The notes under the pieces were generated by a model. The model searched no databases and had not been told where the DNA came from. It saw nothing but the letters and a program-made list of their open reading frames with translations. 10,192 nucleotides of DNA, taken from contig JAJRXO010000207.1 of NCBI GenBank assembly GCA_024276255.1, forward strand, positions 1 to 10,192. The letters run 5' to 3'. Position 1 is the first letter of the stretch. Every line of letters begins with the position of its first letter. Of the stretch, positions 1 to 8,631 are shown piece by piece. The translations under genes and the position numbers were made by a program. This DNA comes from Chloroflexota bacterium. Its GTDB lineage: Bacteria; Chloroflexota; Anaerolineae; J102.

Positions 1-5
1 GACAT
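1..5 (-). CDS. Start of the next operon gene (probably leuB), cut by window edge
   Basis: Only the ATG and two further bases are in the window (ATG is the complement of 3-5). The call rests on a strong minus-strand Shine-Dalgarno, AAAAGGAG (complement of 13-20), placed 7 nt before this ATG and 34 nt downstream of the leuD stop. The spacing and strand make it the next gene of the leu operon. From common ilv-leu gene order, leuB (3-isopropylmalate dehydrogenase) is the likeliest identity, but no coding sequence is visible to prove it; ilvD or another gene is possible. Confidence 0.5.
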
Positions 6-39
6 GAGTTGGCTCCTTTTTAAGTTGGTAAGTGGAGGG

Positions 40-639
40 TTAGTTCCAGGGGGTGGGATGCGCCTGCTCATAGGCGCTGATGGCGGCGTCCTGTGCCAGC
101 AGATAGCCCAGATCGTCCAGGCCTTTGATCAGGCATTGTTTACGATAGGGGTCGATATCAAAACTGACTTGTTGGCCATCGGGCAATACGACGGTCTGAG
201 CGGGCAAGTCGATGAGGATACGCGTATCGGGCTGCTCTTCCACAAGGTCGAGCAACATATTGACGGTGTCTTCGGGCAGGGTGAGGGGCAGGAGGCCGTT
301 CTTTAGGGCGTTATTGTAGAAGATATCGGCAAAGCCGGGGCTGATTACGGCCCGGAAGCCGTATTCCGTGAGGGCCCACACCGCGTGCTCGCGGCTGGAG
401 CCGCTGCCGAAGTTGCGGCCGGCGATGAGGATCTGAGCACCGGCGTATGCTGGTTGATTGAGCACGAATTCGGGATTGGGCCGGCCGTCGGGCAGATAGC
501 GCCAGGCCGCGAACAGGCCCTCGCCCATCCCGGCTTTGCTGATCGCAGTGAGATAACGGGCGGGGATGATCTGATCGGTGTCCACGTTTTCGGCCCGCAG
601 GGGCACGGCCGTGGCTGCAAGGGTGGTAAATGGCTTCAT
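40..639 (-). CDS. leuD: 3-isopropylmalate dehydratase small subunit LeuD
   Basis: Small (swivel-domain) subunit of isopropylmalate isomerase. With LeuC it converts 2-isopropylmalate to 3-isopropylmalate in cytoplasmic leucine synthesis. The 199-aa product matches the usual LeuD length (about 200 aa). It shows the family signatures NVDTDQIIPARYL (residues 18-30) and GRNFGSGSSREHAVWAL (74-90), the latter being the substrate-recognition and swivel loop. The ATG at 639 was chosen because homology starts there (MKPFTT); the frame stays open upstream to 735 but that extension is not family-like. There is no convincing SD before the ATG (CAATCCTTCCC), unlike leuA, ilvN and ilvB. A plus-strand toxin-antitoxin cassette separates it from leuC, so it lies about 1 kb from the gene it is normally coupled to. 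Confidence 0.95.
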   Translation of the reverse strand: MKPFTTLAATAVPLRAENVDTDQIIPARYLTAISKAGMGEGLFAAWRYLPDGRPNPEFVLNQPAYAGAQILIAGRNFGSGSSREHAVWALTEYGFRAVISPGFADIFYNNALKNGLLPLTLPEDTVNMLLDLVEEQPDTRILIDLPAQTVVLPDGQQVSFDIDPYRKQCLIKGLDDLGYLLAQDAAISAYEQAHPTPWN

Positions 640-688
640 GGGAAGGATTGTGGTTGAGGGGGAAGTGTGTGGCGGGCGCCAGCGTGTG

Positions 689-697
689 TGGTATAAT
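689..697 (+). promoter_or_regulatory. Extended -10 promoter of the toxin-antitoxin cassette
   Basis: TGGTATAAT is a perfect extended -10 (TGn followed by TATAAT, hexamer at 692-697). It lies 40 bp before the ATG of the small antitoxin-like gene at 738, giving a predicted 5' UTR of about 34 nt. No good -35 hexamer sits 17 bp upstream, as is common for extended -10 promoters. The core is nearly symmetrical (TATACC on the other strand), so weak activity towards leuD cannot be excluded. Confidence 0.6.
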
Positions 698-702
698 GGC
701 AC

Positions 703-723
703 TGTCGCAGACACCCGGCGACA
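703..723 (+). repeat. Short inverted repeat, possible TA operator
   Basis: TGTCGC (703-708) and GCGACA (718-723) form a 6-bp inverted repeat with a 9-nt spacer. It sits between the extended -10 box and the Shine-Dalgarno of the first cassette gene. This is where an autoregulatory operator of a type II toxin-antitoxin promoter would be expected. Its function is inference from position only. Confidence 0.25.
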
Positions 724-737
724 ACAGGAGGTCAAGT

Positions 738-929
738 ATGGAAAAAGTTACTTTACGCGGTCCGGTCACGGTGTTGCCCACGGCTGACTATCAGTCACTG
801 GTGCGACGACTTGAGGCGCTGGAAGCAGTGATCAAGGAATTGCAATCTTTGCTTGGCGTTGTCAGTGAGCGTCGATCTCTGGCTGAGAATGAGACTGTTT
901 ATGAGGTCGATGTATCCACAGAAAGGTAG
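738..929 (+). CDS. Small coiled-coil protein, Phd/YefM-like antitoxin candidate
   Basis: A 63-aa protein starting MEKVTLRGPVTVLPTADYQ, followed by a Leu/Glu-rich amphipathic helix (about residues 18-45, RRLEALEAVIKELQ) likely to form a coiled coil. The N-terminal beta strand and 'VLP..DY..L..RLE' pattern resemble the short dimerisation modules of Phd/YefM-type antitoxins; this is pattern recognition, not a firm family match. The start is well supported: a perfect AGGAGGT Shine-Dalgarno at 726-732, 5 nt before the ATG, under an extended -10 promoter. It ends at TAG (927-929), and the following UPF0175-like reading is in the same frame. It could be an antitoxin in its own right, a third component, or the N-terminal part of a longer gene broken by stops. 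Confidence 0.6.
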   Translation: MEKVTLRGPVTVLPTADYQSLVRRLEALEAVIKELQSLLGVVSERRSLAENETVYEVDVSTER

Positions 930-1175
930 GAAGGGGTTTGGGTTCCTGCCAAGGTGCTGTACGCTTCGGGGTTGACGGAAAAGGAATTGCTCATCGAACT
1001 GGCAGTGCATCTTTTTGAGTAAGATCTGATCTCACTAGGTGTCGCGAAGTCTTTAGCCGGGATGCACACCGAACAGTTTATGAGGCTATTAGGGAGTCGG
1101 GGCATCCCCATGCATTATGGTGTAAAAGAACTTGAAGAGGACGTCGCCACCATGAAAAAGATGGGGCTACTATGA
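930..1175 (+). pseudogene. UPF0175-family antitoxin, interrupted by in-frame TAA
   Basis: Translation in the frame of the preceding small gene gives a recognisable UPF0175 antitoxin. It reads EGVWVPAKVLYASGLTEKEL, then an IELAVHLFE segment, a TAA stop at 1020-1022, then DLISLGVAKSLAGM and a RGIPMHYGVKELEEDV tail, ending at TGA 1173-1175. The SLGxAxxLAGM helix-turn-helix and 'RGIP..Y' tail are family hallmarks, and homology runs through the stop without a gap. The stop falls where a polar residue such as Gln, Glu or Lys is usual; a single C, G or A to T change would create it. No ATG precedes the homology in frame (only GTG at 954, without a well-spaced SD). The last codons overlap the PIN gene start as ATGA, the usual coupled layout. 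Most likely a decayed antitoxin; stop readthrough or a sequencing error are alternatives. Confidence 0.75.
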
Positions 1176-1672
1176 TTGTCGTTTCCGACAGTTCTACGCT
1201 GATTGCGCTGACTTCGTTAAAAAGATTGGAGCTTCTACAGGCGTTGTACGAACATGTTGTTGTGCCAGATGTTGTATGGCATGAAACGGTGATCGCCGGT
1301 GAGAATCGTCCAGGTCAGGTGGAGATATTGTCGGCCGACTGGATTGAGCGGCGTTCCCTGCGTGAGCGTTCGTTTGCTGAGATGCTATCTACAAGACTTG
1401 ATGATGGGGAGGCGGAGGCAATTGCACTGGCTTTAGAGCTGGGCGCTGACTATTTGCTGCTAGACGATCGACAAGGACGGAAAACAGCACAGAAGTTGGG
1501 ACTCAGGGTAGTTGGCGTCGTTGGTGTTTTGCTTGCAGCAAAGGCCAAAGGGCTGGTACCGAGCATTAAACCCGAACTGATTCGATTGCGTACTGAAGTG
1601 GGTTTCAGGATCAGCAATTCGCTTTTCCGCAGGGCACTGGTCATGGCGGGTGAAAGCCTTGAGGTGGACGGC

Positions 1673-1678
<6 letters not shown>
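1172..1678 (+). CDS. DUF3368 PIN-domain ribonuclease toxin
   Basis: A 168-aa VapC-like PIN-domain protein of the DUF3368 type, the standard partner of UPF0175 antitoxins. These are predicted Mg2+-dependent RNases that block growth when free of antitoxin. Visible acidic active-site residues are D6 (VSDSS), E80/E82 (DDGEAEAIALALELGA) and D98/D99 (LLLDDRQGR). The C-terminal 'VVGVVGVLLAAKAKGL' and 'FRISNSLFRRAL...AGES' segments are typical of the family. Length and motifs are complete, so the toxin looks intact although its antitoxin is interrupted. The ATG overlaps the antitoxin stop (ATGA). The TAA stop at 1676-1678 overlaps the convergent leuC stop by 6 bp. Base composition is visibly less GC-rich than the leu genes, suggesting transfer into the operon. 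Confidence 0.9.
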
Positions 1679-3094
<1,416 letters not shown>

Positions 3095-3113
3095 GAGGAT
3101 GGTGGGATGGAGC

Positions 3114-4784
<1,671 letters not shown>

Positions 4785-4802
4785 AGGATGACTCCTTTGA
4801 GA

Positions 4803-4873
4803 GTATTGCGTATTACCTGTATTGCGTCGGCAGCGGCTTATCCCCCAATCACGAGATACGCAATACGCAATAC
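4803..4873. repeat. Inverted repeat between ilvC and leuA (ATTGCGTATT type)
   Basis: The 106-bp ilvC-leuA gap carries GTATTGCGTATT (4803-4814) and its exact reverse complement AATACGCAATAC (4862-4873). Further 9-bp units are GTATTGCGT at 4819-4827 and ACGCAATAC at 4858-4866 and 4865-4873. The RNA could fold into a long-loop stem just ahead of the leuA ribosome binding site. No T run follows, so it is not an intrinsic terminator. It looks like a dispersed intergenic repeat; an mRNA-processing or stability role is possible but unproven. Confidence 0.6.
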
Positions 4874-4890
4874 GAAACACGCATCATGTC

Positions 4891-5891
4891 TTAAACTTCA
4901 ATCGGATCCAGCCATGGCATCATGCGGCGCAGGTCTTTGCCCACGCGCTCGATGAGCAGATCGCGCTCGGCGGCCCGGCGGGCATTGAAGTTGGGCCGAC
5001 CCTTGGCGTTTTCCTCGATCCATTCCTCGGCATAGGCGCCCGACTGAATGTCGGCCAGGATCTCTTTCATGGCCGCTTTCGATTGTTCGTTGATGACGCG
5101 GTCGCCGGCGTGATAGTCGCCATGTTCGGCGGTGTCGCTGACGCTGTAACGCATGTAAGCCAGGCCGCCGCGATAGAAGAGGTCGACGATGAGCTTCATC
5201 TCATGCATGCATTCGAAGTAGGCCACCTCCGGCTGATAGCCTGCTTCCACCAGGGTATCGAATCCGGCCTTGATCAGAGCGCTGACGCCGCCGCAGAGCA
5301 CGGATTGTTCGCCAAAGAGATCGGTCTCGGTTTCTTCCTTGAAGGTGGTTTTAAGGGCGCCGGCGCGGGTGCCGCCAATGGCCTTGGCATAGGCCAGGGT
5401 GCGCTCCCAGGCCTGACCGCTGGCATCCTGGTACACGGCGACGAGCACGGGTGTGCCGATGCCTTCCACGAAAAGCTCGCGCACACGATGGCCGGGCGCC
5501 TTGGGCGCCACCATGCTCACGTCGACGAAATCGGGCGGGATGATCTGGCCGTAGCGGATGTTGAAGCCGTGGCCGAACATGAGTGTGTCACCGGGGTTGA
5601 GGTTGGGAGCGATGGCTTCCTGGTAGACCTGAGCCTGCTTGGTGTCGGGGATCAGCACCATGATGGTGTCGGCTTCTTCGCAGGCCTGGGCCGTGGATAC
5701 CACACGCAGTCCCGCGGCTTCGGCCTTTCCCACGACGGGGAGCCCTTGTAGAGGCCCACGCGCACGTCCATACCGCTGTCCTGCAGGCTGAGCGCATGGG
5801 CGTGGCCCTGGCTGCCGTAGCCGAGCACAGCGATTTTGTGGCCCTGCAGATAGGCAAGGTCAGCGTCTTGGTCGTAGTAGATAGTTGCCAT
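4891..5891 (-). CDS. ilvC: Ketol-acid reductoisomerase IlvC, with one-base frameshift
   Basis: NAD(P)H- and Mg2+-dependent isomeroreductase, the second common step of valine and isoleucine synthesis. The N-terminal part begins MATIYYDQDADLAYLQGHKI, with the Rossmann motif VLGYGSQGHAHAL (22-34) and the cofactor loop GLYKGSPSW (46-54). The rest reads GKAEAAGLRVV onward in another frame, with HGFNI, 'ETETDLFGEQSVLCGG' and 'YFECMHEMKLIVD' carrying the Mg-binding and catalytic acids. The break lies at the GGG before AAAGG (complement of about 5724-5731). One extra G restores SW-GKAEA, giving 333 aa, a normal class I length. No other damage is seen. A homopolymer sequencing error is the simplest explanation; a genuine mutation or slippage is possible. 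The start at 5891 follows a modest AAGGAAG. The gap to ilvN is 41 nt. Confidence 0.93.
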
Positions 5892-5932
5892 GATGGTTGT
5901 CTTCCTTGAGAGAATGATGGGGAGAGTAAGGA

Positions 5933-6484
5933 CTAGAGCGCGGCACGGCGTTTGATCTTGCCGTTGCCATTGCGACCGGCCTGACCACGGGTCATGGCCA
6001 CTACGCCGGTACGCACCATTTCCAGGATTCGATAATTGCTCAACAGATCCAGCAAACTGTCGATCTGCTCCTGCCGGCCCACAGCCTGCACCACGACGGA
6101 GTCCATGCTGACGTCGACGATGCGGGCGCGGTAGATGTCTACGATCTGCATGACATCGCTGCGGGTGCTGCCATCCACGCCCACGCGCACCAGGGCCATT
6201 TCGCGCTTGATGGCGGGTTTGTCAGTGATGTTCTCGACCTTGGTCACATTCACCAGTTTGTAGAGTTGCTTGATAGCCTGATCCACCATGTGATCGTCTC
6301 CGTTGACGACGAAGGTGAGGCGACTGATGCCAGGGGTTTCGCTGTGGCCCACGGTAAGGCTCTCGATGTTGAAATTGCGACGGCGGAAGAGGCCGACGAC
6401 ACGATTGAGCACGCCGGGCTTGTCTTCCAGCCAGGCGACCACAGTGTGTTGGGTGTGCTGGTTCGCATTTACGGTTGCATTCAT
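5933..6484 (-). CDS. ilvN: Acetolactate synthase small (regulatory) subunit IlvN/IlvH
   Basis: Regulatory subunit that binds and activates IlvB and confers feedback inhibition by valine or other BCAAs. The 183-aa product has an N-terminal ACT domain (about residues 13-85: VVAWLEDKPGVLNRVVGLFRRRNFNIESLTVG), followed by the C-terminal ALS small-subunit domain (about 95-165: MALVRVGVDGSTRSDVMQIV...). It is slightly longer than the approximately 163-aa enteric IlvH because of a short leader and a basic, Gly/Asn-rich tail. The SD AGGAG (complement of 6492-6496) overlaps the ilvB stop codon, and the gap to ilvB is 10 nt, which points to translational coupling and equimolar synthesis. Confidence 0.96.
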   Translation of the reverse strand: MNATVNANQHTQHTVVAWLEDKPGVLNRVVGLFRRRNFNIESLTVGHSETPGISRLTFVVNGDDHMVDQAIKQLYKLVNVTKVENITDKPAIKREMALVRVGVDGSTRSDVMQIVDIYRARIVDVSMDSVVVQAVGRQEQIDSLLDLLSNYRILEMVRTGVVAMTRGQAGRNGNGKIKRRAAL

Positions 6485-6494
6485 GATGGTTCTC

Positions 6495-8210
6495 CTACCA
6501 GGCGGGGTTGACGCCGCTGGGGCCTTGGACGATGGTAGGGCGACGCAGGAGCTCGCCTACGGCCGCTCCCGGCGCCACCATGGGATACACGTTCACCTCT
6601 TCCTTGACCTGGAATTCCAGCAGGAAGGGGCCAGGATGCTCTGCGGCCTGCTGTAGGGCATCGTTGACTTCTTGCTTCTGCTTCACGGTGCGGCCGGCCA
6701 TGCCATAGGCTGCGGCTAACTGCACGAAATCGGGGCTGAACATGGGGGTGCCGGTGTAGCGTTTTCCGTAAAAAAGCTGTTGCCATTGCCGCACCATACC
6801 CAGGAAGCCGTTGTTGATGATGACGATCTTGATGGGCAGGTTTTCCTGCATCACGGTGGCCATCTCCTGCAGGGTCATCTGAAAACCGCCGTCGCCGGCC
6901 ACGACCCACACAGGCGTATCGGGCGCTGCCATTTGCGCCCCCACGGCCGCGGGTAGGGCATAGCCCATGGTGCCCAGGCCCCCCGAGGTCAGCAGTTGCC
7001 TGGGGTGCTGGTGCAGGTAGTACTGCGCTTCCCACATCTGATGCTGGCCCACGTCGGTAACGATGATGGCGTCGCCGCCGGTGGTGTGCCATAGCTGCCG
7101 CATCACATAGGGCGGGATCAGTTCGTCGACCTCTGCCCGCAGGATGTCGCGGGCCTCGCTCTCGTTACGCCAGTCCGAGATTTGCTTCAGCCATTGCTGG
7201 TGGCGTTTAGCCTGCACCCGAGCCAGTAGCGCCTGCAGGCTTTCCTTGGCATCGGCGATCAGGGCCACATCAGGCTGAACATTCTTGCCCACTTCCGCCT
7301 CGTCCATCTCCAGATGGATGATGCGGGCATTGGGCGCGAATTCGTCCAGCTTGCCCGTCACCCGATCGTCAAATCGCATTCCCACCGCGATCAGCAGATC
7401 GCATTCCTGAATGGCGAGATTGGCATGCGCTTCGCCGTGCATGCCGCACATGCCCAGCGACAGCGGATGGGTTTCGGGGATGTCGCCCAGGCCCAGCAGG
7501 GTCATAGTCACCGGAATCTCCGCTTTTTCGGCGAACTGGCGTAATTCCTGTGTGGCATGCGCCATCTGCACCCCATGCCCGGCGATGATCAGGGGGCGTT
7601 GGGCCTGTTCGATCAGGGTTGCGGCCTGTTCCAGAGCCCCTTCATCGATCCCCCGCCAGGGCCTGAACCCGGCCAGTTTCACTTCCTCGGGATAAACAAA
7701 ATCGGTGCTGTCGTTTTGCACATCCTTGCAGATGTCGATCAGCACCGGGCCGGGACGCCCTGTTCGGGCGATATGGAAGGCTTCTTTCATCACCTGTGCC
7801 AGTTCCCTGACATCGGTGACCAGGTAGTTGTGTTTGGTCACGGGCTGGGTGACGCCGGTGACGTCGGTCTCCTGGAAGGCATCGTTTCCCAGCAGGCTGG
7901 TGGGCACCTGGCCGGTGATGGCGACCATGGGCACGGAGTCCATCATGGCTGTGGCCAGGCCAGTAACCAGGTTGGTGGCCGCGGGCCCGGATGTGACCAG
8001 GCAGACGCCCACTTTGCCGCTGACTCGGGCGTAGCCGTCGGCCATGTGGGCAGCTCCCTGTTCGTGTCGTACCAGCACGTGGTGGAACTGCGGGTACTGG
8101 CTCAGAGCGTCGTAGATGGGGAGATTGGCGCCGCCTGGCATGCCAAATACCACCTCGACCTGCTCCCTGAGCATGGATTCCCAGACGATCTGGGCTCCTG
8201 TGAGTTTCAT
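6495..8210 (-). CDS. ilvB: Acetolactate synthase large (catalytic) subunit IlvB
   Basis: ThDP-, FAD- and Mg2+-dependent acetohydroxyacid synthase. It makes acetolactate from two pyruvates (valine/leucine branch) or acetohydroxybutyrate from pyruvate plus 2-oxobutyrate (isoleucine). The 571-aa product is the standard length. Catalytic glutamate E50 lies in VLVRHEQGAAHMADGYAR. The central FAD-type domain spans about 190-340. The ThDP/Mg motif runs from GDGGF (439-443) to INNG (465-468). The ATG at 8210 is fixed by a strong SD, AAAGGAGG (complement of 8218-8225), 7 nt upstream, and by the family N-terminus MKLTGAQIVWESM. The frame is open to 8417, but that stretch is the leader RNA with its terminator and is not protein-like. 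First structural gene after the attenuator. Confidence 0.97.
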   Translation of the reverse strand: MKLTGAQIVWESMLREQVEVVFGMPGGANLPIYDALSQYPQFHHVLVRHEQGAAHMADGYARVSGKVGVCLVTSGPAATNLVTGLATAMMDSVPMVAITGQVPTSLLGNDAFQETDVTGVTQPVTKHNYLVTDVRELAQVMKEAFHIARTGRPGPVLIDICKDVQNDSTDFVYPEEVKLAGFRPWRGIDEGALEQAATLIEQAQRPLIIAGHGVQMAHATQELRQFAEKAEIPVTMTLLGLGDIPETHPLSLGMCGMHGEAHANLAIQECDLLIAVGMRFDDRVTGKLDEFAPNARIIHLEMDEAEVGKNVQPDVALIADAKESLQALLARVQAKRHQQWLKQISDWRNESEARDILRAEVDELIPPYVMRQLWHTTGGDAIIVTDVGQHQMWEAQYYLHQHPRQLLTSGGLGTMGYALPAAVGAQMAAPDTPVWVVAGDGGFQMTLQEMATVMQENLPIKIVIINNGFLGMVRQWQQLFYGKRYTGTPMFSPDFVQLAAAYGMAGRTVKQKQEVNDALQQAAEHPGPFLLEFQVKEEVNVYPMVAPGAAVGELLRRPTIVQGPSGVNPAW

Positions 8211-8212
8211 GG

Positions 8213-8318
8213 TGTGGCCTCCTTTTGTGCGAAAGGCGAGACGAAGGTTGGATAGACTTGAGGAGGCCCCGCGAGGACCTCCGCGCACGACAGTGTACGC
8301 TTGCGCTTGGAGGCCACA
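8213..8318 (-). promoter_or_regulatory. Possible SD-sequestering structure upstream of ilvB
   Basis: On the transcript, TGTGGCCTCC (complement of 8309-8318) is an exact 10-nt complement of GGAGGCCACA (complement of 8213-8222), which contains the core of the ilvB Shine-Dalgarno. A second segment, GGCCTCCT (complement of 8261-8268), can pair with AGGAGGCC of the same SD over 8 nt. Both lie between the attenuator terminator and ilvB. The complementarity is directly visible; that it blocks translation, or that the two copies compete as alternative states, is inference. Chance in a GC-rich leader is a real alternative. Confidence 0.35.
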
Positions 8319-8339
8319 TTGCCCCACGACGATGAAAGT

Positions 8340-8366
8340 AAAAACCCCCTTCCGTTTGGAAGGGGG
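8340..8366 (-). terminator. Intrinsic terminator of the ilvB leader (attenuator 3:4 hairpin)
   Basis: On the minus strand, CCCCCTTCC (complement of 8358-8366) and GGAAGGGGG (8345-8353) form a perfect 9-bp stem with an AAAC tetraloop, followed directly by TTTTT (8340-8344). This is a textbook Rho-independent terminator. It lies 130 bp upstream of the ilvB start and downstream of the leader peptide, where a simple end-of-operon terminator would make no sense. Confidence 0.9.
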
Positions 8367-8427
8367 CCAATGTGCTAAGGGTCTGCTACAAAAATCAGGC
8401 TTGAACCTGCCTTCCAAACGGGTTTGG
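8352..8427 (-). promoter_or_regulatory. BCAA attenuator: 1:2 and antiterminator 2:3 segments
   Basis: Segment 2, CCGTTTGGAAGG (complement of 8410-8421), lies in leader codons 26-29. It is exactly complementary over 12 nt to segment 3, CCTTCCAAACGG (complement of 8352-8363), which contains most of the 5' arm and loop of the terminator. So 2:3 pairing excludes the terminator. Segment 1, CCAAAC (complement of 8422-8427), precedes segment 2 and can form a short CCAAA/TTTGG hairpin with it. A ribosome stalled at the last control codon (Ile19, 8440-8442) would cover segment 1 and leave segment 2 free, giving readthrough. A ribosome reaching the stop at 8395-8397 would mask the 3' end of segment 2 and permit termination. 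Confidence 0.88.
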
Positions 8428-8496
8428 CTCCTGGCCGCTAATAAGGACCAGAAGCTCGCTAATAACGAGAACCAGAAGGAAGAACAGGGAATTCAT
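8395..8496 (-). CDS. BCAA-rich leader peptide of the ilv-leu operon
   Basis: A 33-codon ORF (ATG 8496 to TGA 8395). Residues 4-19 read LFFLLVLVISELLVLI; 12 of these 16 are Leu, Val or Ile. The whole peptide has 7 Leu, 4 Val and 2 Ile. The hydrophobic control block comes first, then a polar part (SGQEPNPFGRQVQA) whose codons 26-29 form attenuator segment 2. This is the arrangement known for ilv/leu leader peptides in enterobacteria and some actinobacteria: scarcity of a charged BCAA-tRNA stalls the ribosome in the block and prevents termination. The control block is an imperfect tandem duplication (LLVLVISE / LLVLISG, with similar codons). No clear SD precedes the ATG, the weakest point of the call. 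The peptide itself probably has no function. Confidence 0.9.
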   Translation of the reverse strand: MNSLFFLLVLVISELLVLISGQEPNPFGRQVQA

Positions 8497-8504
8497 AAGG
8501 TGAC

Positions 8505-8527
8505 TGATATAACAGGTGATATAACAG
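8505..8527 (-). repeat. Tandem 11-bp repeat in the leader-peptide 5' UTR
   Basis: CTGTTATATCA occurs twice on the minus strand (complement of 8505-8515 and 8517-8527), one base apart (12-bp period). It lies between the predicted transcription start and the leader-peptide ATG. This AT-rich tandem pair could be a repressor or activator site, or an unstructured ribosome landing zone replacing the missing SD. No function can be assigned from sequence. Confidence 0.5.
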
Positions 8528-8547
8528 ATGTGTCTGATTGGCTGCTG

Positions 8548-8576
8548 AGTATAAACGTTTTTGGCAGAGATGTCAA
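8548..8576 (-). promoter_or_regulatory. Sigma70-type promoter of the ilv-leu operon
   Basis: The -35 is TTGACA (complement of 8571-8576, full consensus) and the -10 is TATACT (complement of 8548-8553, five of six), separated by exactly 17 bp. Transcription should start near 8540-8542, about 45 nt before the leader-peptide ATG. It begins 55 bp downstream of the stop of the preceding dehydrogenase gene. So strong a promoter followed by an attenuator fits an operon made constitutively and trimmed by amino acid supply. Confidence 0.88.
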
Positions 8577-8631
8577 ATCCGGAAACGGTGGTATGGCTGT
8601 TTCAGAGTTGCGGGTGGATGAGGCGTCCCAG

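Noticed and set aside
640..740. Separate promoter for leuD on the minus strand
   Set aside because: TATACC (complement of 691-696) and a distant TTGACC exist, but their spacing does not form a credible promoter; a weak bidirectional use of the TA promoter cannot be excluded.
4822..5751. 309-codon plus-strand open frame opposite ilvC
   Set aside because: It mirrors ilvC codons, starts inside the intergenic repeat and shows no recognisable motifs; ilvC on the minus strand explains the region.
8211..8417. N-terminal extension of ilvB to an upstream ATG at 8417
   Set aside because: The extension runs through the terminator hairpin and attenuator and has no family similarity; the start at 8210 has an excellent SD and the conserved IlvB N-terminus.
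8211..8500. T-box riboswitch controlling ilvB
   Set aside because: No T-box sequence (AGGGTGGNACCGCG-like) or specifier stem is seen; the LVI-rich leader ORF and 2:3/3:4 pairing explain the terminator fully.
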